From CAVUXJ01 sp963814975 (lineage in GTDB: Bacteria; Acidobacteriota; Vicinamibacteria; Vicinamibacterales; CAVVIG01): a DNA stretch of 64,000 nucleotides. The stretch covers positions 1 through 64,000 of the forward strand of contig CAWFFB010000023.1 in assembly GCA_963814975.1 (NCBI GenBank). Reading direction: 5' to 3'. A program made the translations under genes and the position numbers. Positions 16,809 through 28,003 of the stretch are shown piece by piece. How positions within the stretch are numbered: position 1 is the stretch's first letter; every line of letters begins with the position of its first letter. Under the pieces are notes generated by a model that did not search any database, was not told the DNA's origin, and worked only from the letters and a program-made list of their open reading frames with translations.

Positions 16809-19550
16809 AGATCGCCCGGTGGTTCCGGAGGCTGTCCGTCGCGGGGAAGATCAACGCGATCGTGATGTTCGTCGGCGGCATGTCGATGGTGGTGGCGTTC
16901 GGCGCGTTCATCACCTACGACACGCTGCTCTCCCGTCGCACACTGTCGCGCGACCTCGCCGCTCTGGCGGAACTGGCGGCGGTCAACAGCGCCGCCGCCG
17001 TCGCGCGGGACGACGTCGAGGAGGCGAGCGGCGCGCTTGGTGCGCTGGCGGTGGATCGGGATGTCGCCGCGGCGGCGATCATCCTGCCGGATGGCCGCGT
17101 GTTCGCCCGCTTCGAGCGCGATCCGGCTGCCCTCGAGCGACACCCGGCGTGGATCTCGTCGGCTCCCCCCTCGCCGCTGCTCCCGGGAGGCTCGCTTCGT
17201 GTCTCGCATCTCGTGATCGATCGCGGCGCCACGGTCGCGACGCTGTGGGTGACCGCGGACACCGAGCGGGCTCGCGCGAGAACGGCCGCGCTCGCGCGCG
17301 TTCTGGTCATCGTCCTGTTCGCAACGTTCTGGATCGCCCTCGCGCTGTCGATGCGATTCCAGCAGGTGATCTCGCGGCCGATCCAGGATCTGACCGCGCT
17401 CGCGCGCGCGGTGACCGACCAGCACCGCTATGACCTTCGCGGGCACACCTCAAGCGACGATGAGCTGGGTGAGCTGGTTGCCAGCATCAACCAGATGATG
17501 GACCAAATCGACCGGCGCTATCGGCAATTGCAGTTGCAGCAGCTCGACCTGGAAGGCGCCGTCGACACCCGCACCGCGGAGTTGACGGGCGTCAATGAGG
17601 AGCTCGTCGGGGCCCGCGATCGGGCGATGGAGGCGAGCCGCGCGAAGAGCGAATTCCTCACCAACATGAGCCACGAGATCCTGACGCCGATGAACGGCAT
17701 CATCGGCATGACCGAGCTCGTTCTCGACAGCACGCTCAGTGCCGACCAGCGCGACCAGCTCGGCGCCGTCCGGCACTCGGCGCAGTCGCTGCTGGCGGTG
17801 CTCAACGACATCCTCGATGTCTCGAAAGTCGAGTCTCACCGGCTAAGCTCGAGGCGACGGTGTTTTCACTCGCCGATCTCGTCTCCGACACGCTGAAGCC
17901 GTTTAGCCTGCGGGCGGAGCAGAAGGGCCTCGAGCTGATTGGCGAGGTCGCTGCCGACGTGCCGGCAGCGCTCGTGGGTGATCCCAAACGGCTTCGTCAG
18001 GTCGTGACGAACCTGGTCGGCAACGCGATCAAGTTCACGGAGCGGGGCCATGTGGCGGTCGCGGTCTCGGTCGAGGAGCGAAGGGGGGAGACGACGGGCC
18101 TCCACTTCACGGTCACCGACACCGGCGTCGGTGTGCCCCGGGAAAAGCAGGCGTCGATTTTCGAACCATTCCTTCAGGCGGACGGCTCGACGACGCGCCG
18201 GTTTGGCGGGGCGGGCCTGGGATTGACGATCGCCCGGGCGCTGGCGGAGTTGATGGGCGGCCGTCTGTGGGTCGAAAGCGCGGCGAATGGCGGCAGCGTG
18301 TTTCACTTCACGGCGTGGTTCGGCATCGGCGAGCTGGCACAGACGGAACATCCGGATACGTTCCTCCTGCAGCTGCCGGTGCTGATCGTCGACGACAACG
18401 CGGTCAATCGCCGGATCTTCGTCGAGTCGCTCACCAGGTGGCAGATGAAGCCGACGGCGGTGGAAGGTGGCCGCGAGGCGCTCGAGGCGCTGCTGGCAGC
18501 CGCACAAGAGGGAAATCCCTTCGCGCTGGTCCTGCTCGACGCGAACATGCCGGATCTCGACGGCTTCGACGTCGCCGAGCGCATCCGGCAACAGCAGACG
18601 CTGGCCGGTGCGACGATCATGATGCTCACCTCGTCGGGCCAATACGGCGATCCCTCGCGCTGCCGCGAGCTTGGCGTCGCCGCATACGTGACCAAGCCGA
18701 TCACGCCCTCCGATCTCCTCCAGGCGATCTGCGGTGCGCTCGAGCGGTCAGGCGCCGACGTGTTCACGTCGCCTGGACGCAGCCCGTCCGGTTGCGCGCG
18801 CAGCCTTCGAGTGCTGCTCGCCGAGGACAATCCGGTCAATCAACGGGTGGCCGTCGGCCTGCTCGGCCGCCGCGGACACACGGTCGTGCTGGCGAAGAAC
18901 GGCAGAGAAGCAATCAGCGCGATCGAGCGCGATGTCTTCGACGTGGTGCTGATGGACGTGCAGATGCCCGAGGTCGGCGGCTTCGAGGCGACCGAAGCCA
19001 TTCGCGCGCGCGAACGCGCAACTGGCGGTCACGTGCGGATCGTCGCGATGACGGCGCATGCCATGCAGGGCGATCGCGAGGAGTGTCTCGCCGCCGGCAT
19101 GGACGATTACCTGGCCAAGCCGGCGGAATCCCGGGCGCTGTTTGCGGTGATCGAGAACGATTCGGGCACGGTCACCGTCCCGCCAGAGCCGGTCATGCCG
19201 GCGACGTCGTTCTTCGACCTCGCGGACCTCGCACGAACCATGGACGGCGATCAGCGGCTGGTGCGTGAGATGGTGAAGATCTTCCTGGATGACTGCCCGC
19301 GGCAGATGGCGGCGCTCAAGGCGGCCGTCGACGCGCGCGACCCGGTCCAGATTCGGGCGACCGCGCACGCCTGAAGGGAAGCGCCGGCTACTTGCGTGCG
19401 ACGCTGGTGTTCGAGGCGGCGCGCAACCTCGAAGCGATCGGCCGCGAGGGTGTGCTGACCACCGCCGAGACGCTCCATCGGCAGCTCGTCGACGAGATCG
19501 CCCGGCTGGTCGAGGAGCTGAGGAAAGTCCATGAACCAGCGGTGTCGTGA
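16805..19550 (+). CDS. BarA-like hybrid sensor histidine kinase (two apparent frameshifts)
   Basis: Joined length is about 915 residues. Order: TM1 (INAIVMFVGGMSMVVAF), periplasmic domain, TM2 (VLVIVLFATFWIALAL), HAMP (RPIQDLTALARAVTD), coiled coil and HisKA (NMSHEILTPMNGIIGM). Then come HATPase (NLVGNAIKF, DTGVGV, FGGAGLGLTIA), receiver 1 (VLIVDDNAVNRR; LLDANMPDLDG), receiver 2 (VLLAEDNPVNQR; LMDVQMPEVGG) and Hpt (ATAHALKGSAGYL). Frame changes lie near 17845, where SKVESH is followed by KLEATVFSLADL, and at 19370, where ATAHA is followed by LKGSAGYLRATL. The H-box has Leu where Arg is near-invariant (SHEIL for SHEIR). All phosphorelay residues, including both receiver Asp and the Hpt His, are present. 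Confidence 0.85.
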
Positions 19551-19552
19551 TA

Positions 19553-19625
19553 CACGAAGACTGAAACCTGAAATCTGAAACCTGAATCACGCAGCTACTT
19601 TGAGACGTGAGACTTCAGACTTGCG
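19553..19625. repeat. Heptamer-phased repeat between convergent genes
   Basis: Units CTGAAAC, CTGAAAT, CTGAAAC, CTGAATC are followed by opposite-sense GAGACTTCAGACTTG. The array separates the kinase stop from the citramalate synthase stop and extends into the last codons of the latter, which read SLKSHVSK. A bidirectional terminator role is possible. Confidence 0.65.
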
Positions 19626-21187
19626 ACTTTCTGGTCCTTCACCAACGCGTACTCGAGACTGTCGACGAGCGCCTGAAGGCTGGCTTCCACGATGTTGTCG
19701 CTGACGCCGACGGTGCCCCATTCGGCCGCGCCGTCGCTCGATTCGATCAGCACGCGCGTTCGGGCGGCGGTGCCGCTCGTGGAATCGATGATGCGCACTT
19801 TGTAGTCGGTCAGATGCACGTCCTTCAACTGGCGGTAGTGTCGGATCAACGCCGCTCGCAGCGCCGCGTCGAGGGCGTTCACCGGTCCATCGCCCTCGGC
19901 CACGCGGTGCTCCGATTCGTCGCCGACCCGGACCTTGACGACGGCCTCGCAGACTGAGCCGGCGGCGTCGCGCCGCATCGAGACGTGATACGCGTCAACC
20001 AGAAACGGCGGAGGGGCGGCGGTGAGCGCCCGCCGGATCAGCAGCGCCAGCGACCCGTCGGCGGTCTCGAACTCGTACCCCTGATGCTCCAGTTCCTTGA
20101 TCCGCGCGAGCATGTCGCGCAGCTCCGGCGTCGTATTGGTCAGGTCGAAGCCCAGTTCGCGCGCTTTCATCACGATGTTGCTGCGGCCGGCCAGATCGCT
20201 GATGAGGACGTGGCGCGAATTCCCGATCAAGGCCGGATCGATGTGCTCGTAGCTCCGGATGAGCTTCTGCACGGCGTTCACGTGCGTGCCGCCCTTGTGC
20301 GAGAAGGCCGCGGCTCCGACCCACGGCAGGCGGGGATTTGGCCGGACGTTCGCCGTCTCGTCCAGAAACTGCGAGAGCTCCTTCAATTGCGGTAACGATT
20401 CGGGTGGGATGGAAGGGCGGCCGTACTTGAAGTGGAGGATCGGCATGACGCTCGTCAGGTTGCAGTTGCCGGTCCGCTCGCCATACCCGTTCAGCGTTCC
20501 CTGGACGTGGGTCGCGCCGGCGTCGATCGAGGCCAGCGCATTGGCGACGCCGAGCCCGATGTCGTCGTGGGTGTGAATGCCGAGCCGCAGCCCGATGCCG
20601 CCACGGGCATACTCGGTCATCTCATGAATCTCGGCCGGCAGTGAGCCGCCGTTCGTGTCGCAGAGCACGACGAGGTCGGCGCCGCCGCGCTCGGCAGCCT
20701 GCCACGTCGCGAGCGCGTATGCGCGGTCGTCCTTGCAGCCGTCGAAGGCATGTTCGGCGTCGTAGACGACGAACTTTCCGTGCGCCTTCAGGTGGCGCAC
20801 GGTATCTTCGATCATCGCCAGGTTTTCTGCCGGCGTCGTCTGCAGGACCTCGAGGACGTGCAAGAGCCACGTCTTGCCGTAGATCGTCACTACCGGTGTC
20901 GAGGCGTCGATGAGCAGCCGGACCTGATCGTCCGACTCCGCCCGGACGTCCTTGCGCCGCGTGGAGCCGAAGGCGGCAAGACGCGCACGCCTGAACGTGC
21001 GGTGCTTCGCCTGTTGAAAAAACTCGATGTCCTTGGGGTTGCTGCCCGGCCAACCGCCTTCGACGTAATGCACGCCGAACGCGTCCAGACGCTCGGCGAT
21101 CCGCAGCTTGTCGGCCACCGACAGCGCAATGCCCTCTCCCTGGGTCCCGTCGCGCAGCGTGGTGTCGTAGATCTCGATCTCGACCAT
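19595..21187 (-). CDS. cimA: (R)-citramalate synthase
   Basis: It condenses pyruvate with acetyl-CoA to (R)-citramalate, giving a threonine-independent route to 2-oxobutanoate and isoleucine. It has 530 residues. The N-terminal HMGL-like TIM barrel starts IYDTTLRDGTQGEGI, with IHTHDDIGLGVANALASIDA and TLNGYGERTGNCNL as metal and active-site motifs. FSHKGGTHVNAVQK in the middle and a long C-terminal regulatory domain match the CimA/LeuA-paralogue (isopropylmalate synthase-like) group that carries citramalate synthase. The last eight residues come from an intergenic-type heptamer repeat. It stands divergent from a TonB receptor gene. A 2-isopropylmalate synthase assignment is less likely because of the RDGTQGEGI/HYVEGGWPGSNPKD signature. 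Confidence 0.92.
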   Translation of the reverse strand: MVEIEIYDTTLRDGTQGEGIALSVADKLRIAERLDAFGVHYVEGGWPGSNPKDIEFFQQAKHRTFRRARLAAFGSTRRKDVRAESDDQVRLLIDASTPVVTIYGKTWLLHVLEVLQTTPAENLAMIEDTVRHLKAHGKFVVYDAEHAFDGCKDDRAYALATWQAAERGGADLVVLCDTNGGSLPAEIHEMTEYARGGIGLRLGIHTHDDIGLGVANALASIDAGATHVQGTLNGYGERTGNCNLTSVMPILHFKYGRPSIPPESLPQLKELSQFLDETANVRPNPRLPWVGAAAFSHKGGTHVNAVQKLIRSYEHIDPALIGNSRHVLISDLAGRSNIVMKARELGFDLTNTTPELRDMLARIKELEHQGYEFETADGSLALLIRRALTAAPPPFLVDAYHVSMRRDAAGSVCEAVVKVRVGDESEHRVAEGDGPVNALDAALRAALIRHYRQLKDVHLTDYKVRIIDSTSGTAARTRVLIESSDGAAEWGTVGVSDNIVEASLQALVDSLEYALVKDQKVASLKSHVSK

Positions 21188-21367
21188 TACTCGCGATTGT
21201 AGCGTGACGGTACGGTGTTGTCAGCCGCCGGCCGACCCCGCCGGCCGACAGCGATCGATGCGATGCGTGCGCAGACTGCCTGGCGGCATCTTGCGTTGGT
21301 CGGCGCACGGCCTCATAATCGCCGCCGTCTGCAGGGCAGGTCCTGACAACGACTCAAGGAGGATTGG

Positions 21368-23832
21368 ATGCTCCGGCTCGTCGGGGCGCTCGGCGTCATT
21401 CTGTTGTTTGCCGTTTCCGCACACGCGCAGACCGGCAGCGTCTCCGGCACGGTCGTCGACGAAACGGGCGCCGTCGTTCCAGGTGCCACGGTCGTCCTGG
21501 TGGGCGCCGGCGGACGTCAAACGACAATCACGGGCGCGCGGGGCGAGTACTCGTTCAGCAACCTCGCCAGCGGCACCTACGACATCATCGTGTCGCTCGT
21601 CGGCTTCGGGCAAGCGGCTCGCAACGGCGTCATGGTCGGGAGCAGTCCCGTGCAGGTGCCGCCAATCGAACTCGCCGTGGCCCGGCTCGGCGAGACGGTG
21701 GTCGTCAGTGCCGCACGGGTCGAGACCGCACTGGTTGACGCACCGGCGACCATGAGCGTGCTCGGCACCGAAGTGCTCACGACTTCCCCGGCGCAGAACT
21801 ACGGGGATCTCTTGCGGACGGTCCCGGGCGTCAACGTCGTGCAGCTCTCCGCCCGCGACGTGAACGTGACGAGCCGGCAGGCGACCTCGACGCTCACCAA
21901 TTCGCAGCTGGTGCTGCTCGACGGCCGTTCCATCTACCTCGACTTCTTCGGCATCGTCCTTTGGGACTTCCTGCCGAACAACATGAACGACATCAAACAG
22001 ATCGAGGTGATCCGCGGCCCGGCCTCCGCCGTCTGGGGCGCGAATGCGCTGACCGGGGTCGTCAACATCATCACGAAATCGCCGCGCGAAGCGCCAGGGA
22101 TTGACGTGTCGGTGAGCGGCGGATTCTTCAGTCGCGACGCCGGCTCGACCGCCGGAAAGGGCGTGGGCGGACTGTTCGGCGCCAATGCGTCGGTGTCGCG
22201 CGTGCTGAACGACAGCTGGTCGTACCGGGTGTCGGCCGGCTACTTCAATTCCGAAGCGTTTGCGCGGCCGACCGGCACCATCCCCGTGATCCCCGATCCG
22301 CGCGTGCCAGGCGCCACGGTTGGCGGCGCCCGCTATCCCGACGATGGCGAGGGCCCCATCGGCACGGCGTTCACGAATCGTGGCACGAGCCAGCCGAAAT
22401 TCGACCTGCGCTTCGATCAGGAGATCGGCGGCGGCAGCCGGGTGACCTACCAGGGCGGCGTCGCCGGCACCGATGGGATCATCTACACCGGGCTCGGTCC
22501 GTTCGACATTCAAGAGCGGATCGTACATGGGGTACGCCAAGGTCAATTACACCCGCCGGGCGCGTGCGGATCAGCTTCTTCAGCAACTTCGTCGACGCCG
22601 AGGCGCCGAACCTCCTGCTCGTGGACCCGGCGACCGGAGCGCCGCTGCAGCTGAACTTTTCAACCCAGACCTACGACTTCGAGGCCGGGGACGCCGTCGC
22701 GCTGGGAACGCGGCACGTGATCAGCTTCGGCGGCAACGTGCGGCGCAACAACTTCGACATGACGATTGCGCCGGCGCTCGAGAACCGGACCGAGGTCGGC
22801 GCCTACGTGCAGGACGAGATCATTTTCGATCGCGTCCGGCTGACCATCGGGGCACGCGTCGACAAGTTCGGCAACCTGGACGATCCGGTGTTTTCGCCGC
22901 GGCTTGCGGCGGTGTTCAAGGCGAGCGCGAATCATTCGGTGCGCCTCTCGTTCAATCGGGCGTTTCGATCGCCGTCGGTGATCAACAACTATCTGGACAC
23001 GCAGATCGTCGTCCCCACCCCTTTGAGCGCTCGCGCCCGCTCCTGCCGCCGCCGCTGCAGCCGCTCGTGGCGACGCCGTTTCCGCTCGTCGTGCGCGCCG
23101 TCGGCAGCGAGCTGCCGATCGGATCGATGCCGCAGGAGGAGCTGACGGAGGAGTCGCTGACCGCCTACGAGGTGGCGTATACGGGCACGTTTGCCGATCG
23201 CACGACCGTGGGCGTGGCGTTCTACGTCAACGATCTCGACAACAACATCAACTTCGCCCAGCTGCCCTCGGACCTCGACCCATACACCGCCGCCAACCCG
23301 CCGCCCGGCTGGCTCGCTGCCGCCGGCGATCATCGGCGTGCTGGCCGCACGGGGGATCTACTTGCCGCGGACCGCGTTCACCTATCTGAATCTCGGCCCG
23401 ATCCGCCAGAAGGGCGTCGAGCTGTCGGTCGATCATCGCGTCAGCCGCACGTTCTCCGCATTCGCCAATTACTCATGGCAGGCGGATCCGACGATTCTCG
23501 ACGACCCGAACCCGTTTCCGCCCGTGGAGCTCTCGCTTCCGCCGACGCACCGGTTCAACGCGGGGTTCAATTTCGACCGCGACAGGCTCCTCGGCAGCCT
23601 CTCGTTGAACTACTCGGACAAGGCATTCTGGAGCGACGTGCTGACGAGCGCGTACCACGGCTTCACCGACGCTTACACGATGGTCAACGGAAGCGTCGGC
23701 GTGAAATGGCAGCAGGGCCGGATCACGACGCTGGTGAAGGTGAACAACATCTTCAACAAGGACATCCAGCAGCACGTCTTCGGCGACATCATCAAGCGGT
23801 CGGTCATCTTCGAAGCGCGGTTCAAGATGTAA
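21368..23832 (+). CDS. TonB-dependent outer membrane receptor (four apparent frameshifts)
   Basis: ATG 21368 follows AAGGAGG. A signal peptide (LRLVGALGVILLFAVSAHAQ) leads to a carboxypeptidase-regulatory-like domain (GSVSGTVVDETGAVVPGATV) and a plug (YGDLLRTVPGVNVVQ; LVLLDGRSIYLDFFG; IEVIRGPASAVWGANALTGV). A beta-barrel follows, ending in ...VIFEARFKM with a C-terminal aromatic/hydrophobic signature. The frame changes near 22512, 22560, 23030 and 23322, yet each piece continues typical barrel sequence (SGSYMGYAKVNYTRR; RISFFSNFVDAEAPN; LTAYEVAYTGTFADRT; LNLGPIRQKGVELSVD). This suggests read errors rather than decay. Joined length is about 820 residues. The ligand is unknown; the neighbouring genes (glcDEF, cimA) give no clear hint. 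Confidence 0.83.
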
Positions 23833-23854
23833 CGGAGAAGCTGACGACTCCGAC

Positions 23855-25152
23855 TCAGAGTTGTGAGCCAGTACCCCGGATCGACCGATCGATCACCTCG
23901 ATGATGTGAAGTACGGGGAATGCATGGCCGGCGGCGCGTGCGTGTGCTCCGATCTGGACGATGCAACCCGGGTTCGAAGTGACGACGAGATCCGGGGTCG
24001 CATCGGCGATGCGTTCGACCTTGCGGCGTCCGAGCTCCGCGGCCATCTCGGGTTGAACCAGGTTGAAAATACCGGCGCTGCCACAGCAGATTTCGGACTC
24101 ACCCAGAGGCGTGACGGTGACGCCAGGGATCTCTTCCAGCAGCTGACGTGGTTCGCGTCTGACGCCTTGCGCGTGCGCCAGGTGGCAGGCGTCGTGATAA
24201 GCGATCCGCAAGTCCAATCGGTGCCGCGGCGCTCGTGCCGTGCCCAGCTCCACCAGGGTCTCGGTCACGTCGCGCACCCGCGCCGCGAATGCGCTCGCCC
24301 GTCCGGCCCATGCCGGGTCGTCCTTGAGCAGCTCGCCGTACCCCTTCATCGCCGAGCCACAGCCTGCTGCGCTTACCACAATGGAGTCGAGACCGAGACC
24401 GTCGAACGCCTGAATCAAGTCGCGCGCGAACTCGCGGGCCTCGCGGTCGCGTCCCGCGTGCAGCGCCAGCGCGCCGCAGCAGCCCTGGCCTGCCGGCGCC
24501 ACTACGTCACACCCCTCGGCCGACAGGACCCGGGCGGTGGCCTGGTTCACCTGGCTGAAGAACACGCGCTGCACGCATCCAGTGAGCAGGCCGACGCGCG
24601 AGCCGGGGCGTACCCGACGGCGGCGGTTCGCTCCGGTACCTCGCGGGTCGCGCTTCCTGGCGCGGCGATCGGCGCAAGCTCGATCAGGTTGCGCAGCTTC
24701 GCTGGCAGCCAAGACGAGAGGCGCGGACGACGGCGCAGCGCGTGCGCAAGGCCCAGCGGCCACGCGAGCAAACGAAGGCGGGCGGGGAAGGGCAGCACCA
24801 GGAACAGCAGCTGGCGGAAAAGGCGTTCGCCAATCGGACGACGATGGTGATGCTCGATGACTGCCCGCGTTTCTTCGATGAGCGGCGCATAGCGCACGCC
24901 CGACGGGCACGCCGTTTCGCACGCCATGCATCCGAGACAGGTATCGAAGTGGTCGACGAAGGCTTCTCCCACGCCAACGCGGCCCTCGGTCCCCGCCCGC
25001 ATCAGGTAGATGCGCCCGCGCGGGGAATCCATTTCCCGCCCGAGCAGGAGATAGCTGGGACAAGTCGACAGACAGAAGCCGCAATGCACGCATTTGTCCA
25101 TCAGCGGCGTCAGAGGTGTCAGCGTGTTGAACGCGACTTCGGGTGTGGTCAT
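23855..25152 (-). CDS. glcF: Glycolate oxidase iron-sulfur subunit (one apparent frameshift)
   Basis: It is the electron-transfer subunit of glycolate oxidase, passing electrons from the flavin subunits GlcD/GlcE towards quinone. The N-terminus has two ferredoxin-type cluster motifs, CVHCGFCLSTCPSY and CLGCMACETACPSG. After a frame change near 24595 come the two cysteine-rich CCG domains (GLLTGCVQRVFF; GQGCCGALALHAG; YHDACHLAHAQG; EICCGSAGIFNL) and VTSNPGCIVQIGAH. Joined length is about 432 residues. It is the last gene of glcD-glcE-glcF, separated from glcE by a 115-base gap filled with repeats, and it converges with the TonB receptor gene. Confidence 0.88.
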
Positions 25153-25184
25153 AACGATCTTCTAAGCCAGAGGCCCCAGGGATG

Positions 25185-25267
25185 CTCTGAGGTGCTTGAG
25201 CTGCTTGGGTGCTTGGGGTGCGACTCCATCACCTTTAGCACCCTAGCCACCTGAGCACCCTTAGCAC
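25185..25267. repeat. Phased repeat in the glcE-glcF gap
   Basis: Units like GGTGCTTG, GGGTGCTTGG on the left and AGCACCCT, AGCCACCT, GAGCACCC, TTAGCACTTAG on the right make an imperfect inverted array able to fold as a long hairpin. Unit length varies between seven and ten. It sits inside the glc operon and could lower glcF expression. Confidence 0.55.
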
Positions 25268-26542
25268 TTAGCCCCCAGGTCCCCGGCCCGGGCTCAGCGT
25301 GCCGTGCGGATCGAACCGCGCTTTCACGGCTTGCATGGTCCGAAGGCTGTCGCCGATCTCGCCCCACGCGTCGACACGCCGTTCGATCGACACCGGAGTC
25401 GACAGGAGCACGGCGCTTCCCCCACGCGCGGCGGCCATGCGTCGCACCTCCTGCACGATTTCCATGTGCCGCTCGCCATCGCCTCGGAGCTTCAGAAACA
25501 TGACGCCGAGCGCCGCCCGGCCGCCCATCCGGTAGTCCACCGAGTGGTTGGCCGTGGCACGTTCGATGAGATCGACGAGGTCCCCCACGTGGCTGGGAAG
25601 AACGGCGATCTTGAGCAGCGTCCCCTGCGTGTGCCAGAACTGCGTCTCGTATGCCCGCCACGCCTCCTCTTCAAGGGCTCCCTGCAGGACGGTCGTCGGC
25701 GCCTCGTGGCGCTTGCACAGATCGCAGGCAGCGGCAGCCTGCTGCTCGGCGGCGGCCGGCGTGGTCTCGAAGCGAATCAGCATGCGGGCCGGGGGCGAAT
25801 CGAGCTCCACGGCCGACGGCGTCAGCGGCACGGCTGCGAGGGCGAGTGCCAGACGGCCGAGCCGCCGCGCGTTCCCCACGGTGGCGACGACAGTGCACGA
25901 GGCGGCCGGCAGCGGCGCCAGTTTGAAGGTGGCGCTGACGATGAGGGCGAGCGATCCGAACGATCCGCACAGCAGCCGTGACAAGTCGTAGCCTGCGACG
26001 TTCTTGACGACGCGGCCGCCAGCCTTCGCGGTGCGGCCGTCGACGAGCGCCATCTCGATGCCGATGATGAGGTCGCGGGCCGTGCCGTATCGGTGGCGAC
26101 GCGGGCCGCTGTCGTTGGTCGCTACGATGCCGCCGATCGTGGCGCGATCCGAGATCGGCGGGTCGAGCGGCAGCCACTGCCGCTCGCGCCCCAGCAGCTC
26201 GTTCACCTGGGCGAGCGATCCGCCAGCCGGCAGAATCGCCGTCAGGTCGCCGGCGCAGTGATCGATGCCGGCGAGCAGGCGACCGGTGGAAAGGACGAGA
26301 TCGACGCTCGAGGGGGAGGCTCCCCATGTCAACTTGGTGCCGGCGCCGCGGGGGATGACCGTCAGACGTTCGGTGTCGGCCCAATGGAGCATGCTCGCGG
26401 CGGTGGTGGCATCGCCAGGTTCCAGCACGACTCCCGGCTGGTGACCGTCGATGGCATCGGCGGTCCCGGCGATGCGGACCTCTTCAGTTCCCCAGCGGCT
26501 CGCGGCGATGCGGGCAGTGGCCTCGATCTCGTGGGACGGCAT
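25268..26542 (-). CDS. glcE: Glycolate oxidase FAD-binding subunit
   Basis: It has 424 residues with an N-terminal PCMH-type FAD-binding domain: VIPRGAGTKLTWGA, DLTAILPAGGSLAQVNELL, TIGGIVATNDSGPRRHRYG and GRVVKNVAGYDLSRLLCGSFG. The C-terminal domain is short, as in GlcE rather than GlcD. ATG 26542 overlaps the glcD stop in an ATGA arrangement, so translation is coupled. GlcE is required with GlcD and GlcF for oxidation of glycolate to glyoxylate. No frame break was found in this member of the operon. Confidence 0.9.
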   Translation of the reverse strand: MPSHEIEATARIAASRWGTEEVRIAGTADAIDGHQPGVVLEPGDATTAASMLHWADTERLTVIPRGAGTKLTWGASPSSVDLVLSTGRLLAGIDHCAGDLTAILPAGGSLAQVNELLGRERQWLPLDPPISDRATIGGIVATNDSGPRRHRYGTARDLIIGIEMALVDGRTAKAGGRVVKNVAGYDLSRLLCGSFGSLALIVSATFKLAPLPAASCTVVATVGNARRLGRLALALAAVPLTPSAVELDSPPARMLIRFETTPAAAEQQAAAACDLCKRHEAPTTVLQGALEEEAWRAYETQFWHTQGTLLKIAVLPSHVGDLVDLIERATANHSVDYRMGGRAALGVMFLKLRGDGERHMEIVQEVRRMAAARGGSAVLLSTPVSIERRVDAWGEIGDSLRTMQAVKARFDPHGTLSPGRGPGG

Positions 26543-28003
26543 CAGAAGCGCTCGGCGATTCCGTCGCGTTCGAGCGGATGCTGGCGGTAGGGCCCGGGCA
26601 CCTCGCCGCACAGGCGCGGGGTTGGAAAGACCTTGCCCGGATTGCAAATCCCCGACGGATCGAACGCGCATCGCACGAGCTGCATGGCGTCGAGGTCGGC
26701 AGCGGAAAACATCCGGGGCATGTACGCCTTCTTGTCGGCGCCGACGCCGTGCTCGCCGGTAATCGCGCCGCCGGCCTCGATGCAGTAGGTGAGGATCTCC
26801 GACGCGACGGTCTCGGCGTGCTCGGCCTGGCCGGGAATCGACTCGTCGTAGCAGATGAGCGGATGCAGGTTGCCGTCGCCCGCGTGAAACACGTTGCCGA
26901 TCCTCAGCCCCGATCGCTGCTCGAGCTCGCGAATCCGGCGCAGCACCTCCGACAGCTTCGTGCGTGGCACGACGCCGTCTTGCACGTAGTAGTTCGGCGA
27001 GACGCGTCCCATCGCGGCGAAGGCCGCCTTGCGCCCCTTCCAGATGCGTTCGCGCGCCGCCTGGTCGCGCGCAATCTCTATCGTGGTCGCGCCGGCACGA
27101 TGGCACACCGACTCGACAATCGAGAACAGCTCGTCGACCTCCACCTTGGGCCCATCCAGCTCGACGATCAGCACGGCGTTGGCGGGCGGAAACCCTGGGT
27201 GAACCGCCGCTTCCGCGGCTTCGATCGTGAGTCGATCCATCATCTCGACCGCCGCAGGCACGATTCCGCATCCGATGATTGCCGAGACGGCTTCGCCCGC
27301 CTCGTCGATCGAGGTGAATCCCGCCAGCAGCGTCTGCACGCTCTCGGGACGACGCAGCAGCCTCAGCGTGGCTTTGGTCACGACCGCGAGGGTCCCTTCG
27401 GATCCGACGAGCACGCCCGAGCAGGTCCAGGCCGGGTGCGTCCAGCACGGAGCCGCCGACGTGAATCAGCTCGCCGTCGGGGAGCACGGCTTCGACGCCC
27501 AGCACATGGTGCACGGTGAACCCGTACTTCAGACAATGAGCGCCGCCGGAGTTCTCGGCGATGTTCCCCCCGATCGAGCACACGATCTGGCTCGACGGGT
27601 CGGGCGCGTAGTAGCAGCCGTCGGGCGAGACCCGTCGGGTGATCTCGAGGTTCGTGACGCCCGGTTCCACGGTCACCCGCAGGTTGGGGATGTCGATCTC
27701 GAGGATGCGATTGAGGCGGGACAGGCCGATCAGCACGCCGCCGGCGGCCGGCAGCGCCCCGCCCGACAAGCCGGTGCCATGCCCGCGCGCCACGAACGGC
27801 ACGCTTTCCCGGTGGCAGAGCCGGACGACCGCCTGAACCTGACTGGCTGTCGACGGCAGCACGACGGCCCCAGGCGTCGCCCGCAAGTGCACCAGCGCAT
27901 CGGACTCGTACGTCAGGAGATCGGCCGGGTCTCGAAGCAACGCTTCGTCGCCGACGATACGGGCGAGCTCGGCCAGAAAATGGCTATCCATCAATGACAA
28001 CAT
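26542..28003 (-). CDS. glcD: Glycolate oxidase catalytic FAD subunit (one apparent frameshift)
   Basis: It oxidises glycolate (and often D-lactate) to the 2-oxoacid. The N-terminal FAD-binding part shows FVARGHGTGLSGGALP, VTVEPGVTNLEITRR, PDPSSQIVCSIGGNIAENSG and KYGFTVHHVLGVEAVLPDG. Near 27420 the frame changes from LDAPGLDLLG to LVGSEGTLAVVTKATLRLL. The C-terminal FAD-oxidase domain then continues with NVFHAGDGNLHPLICYDE, ITGEHGVGADKK and FDPSGICNPGKVFP to a stop at 26544-26542. Joined length is about 486 residues. ATG 28003 and a second ATG twelve bases on are both possible starts. It heads the glcDEF operon. Confidence 0.88.
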
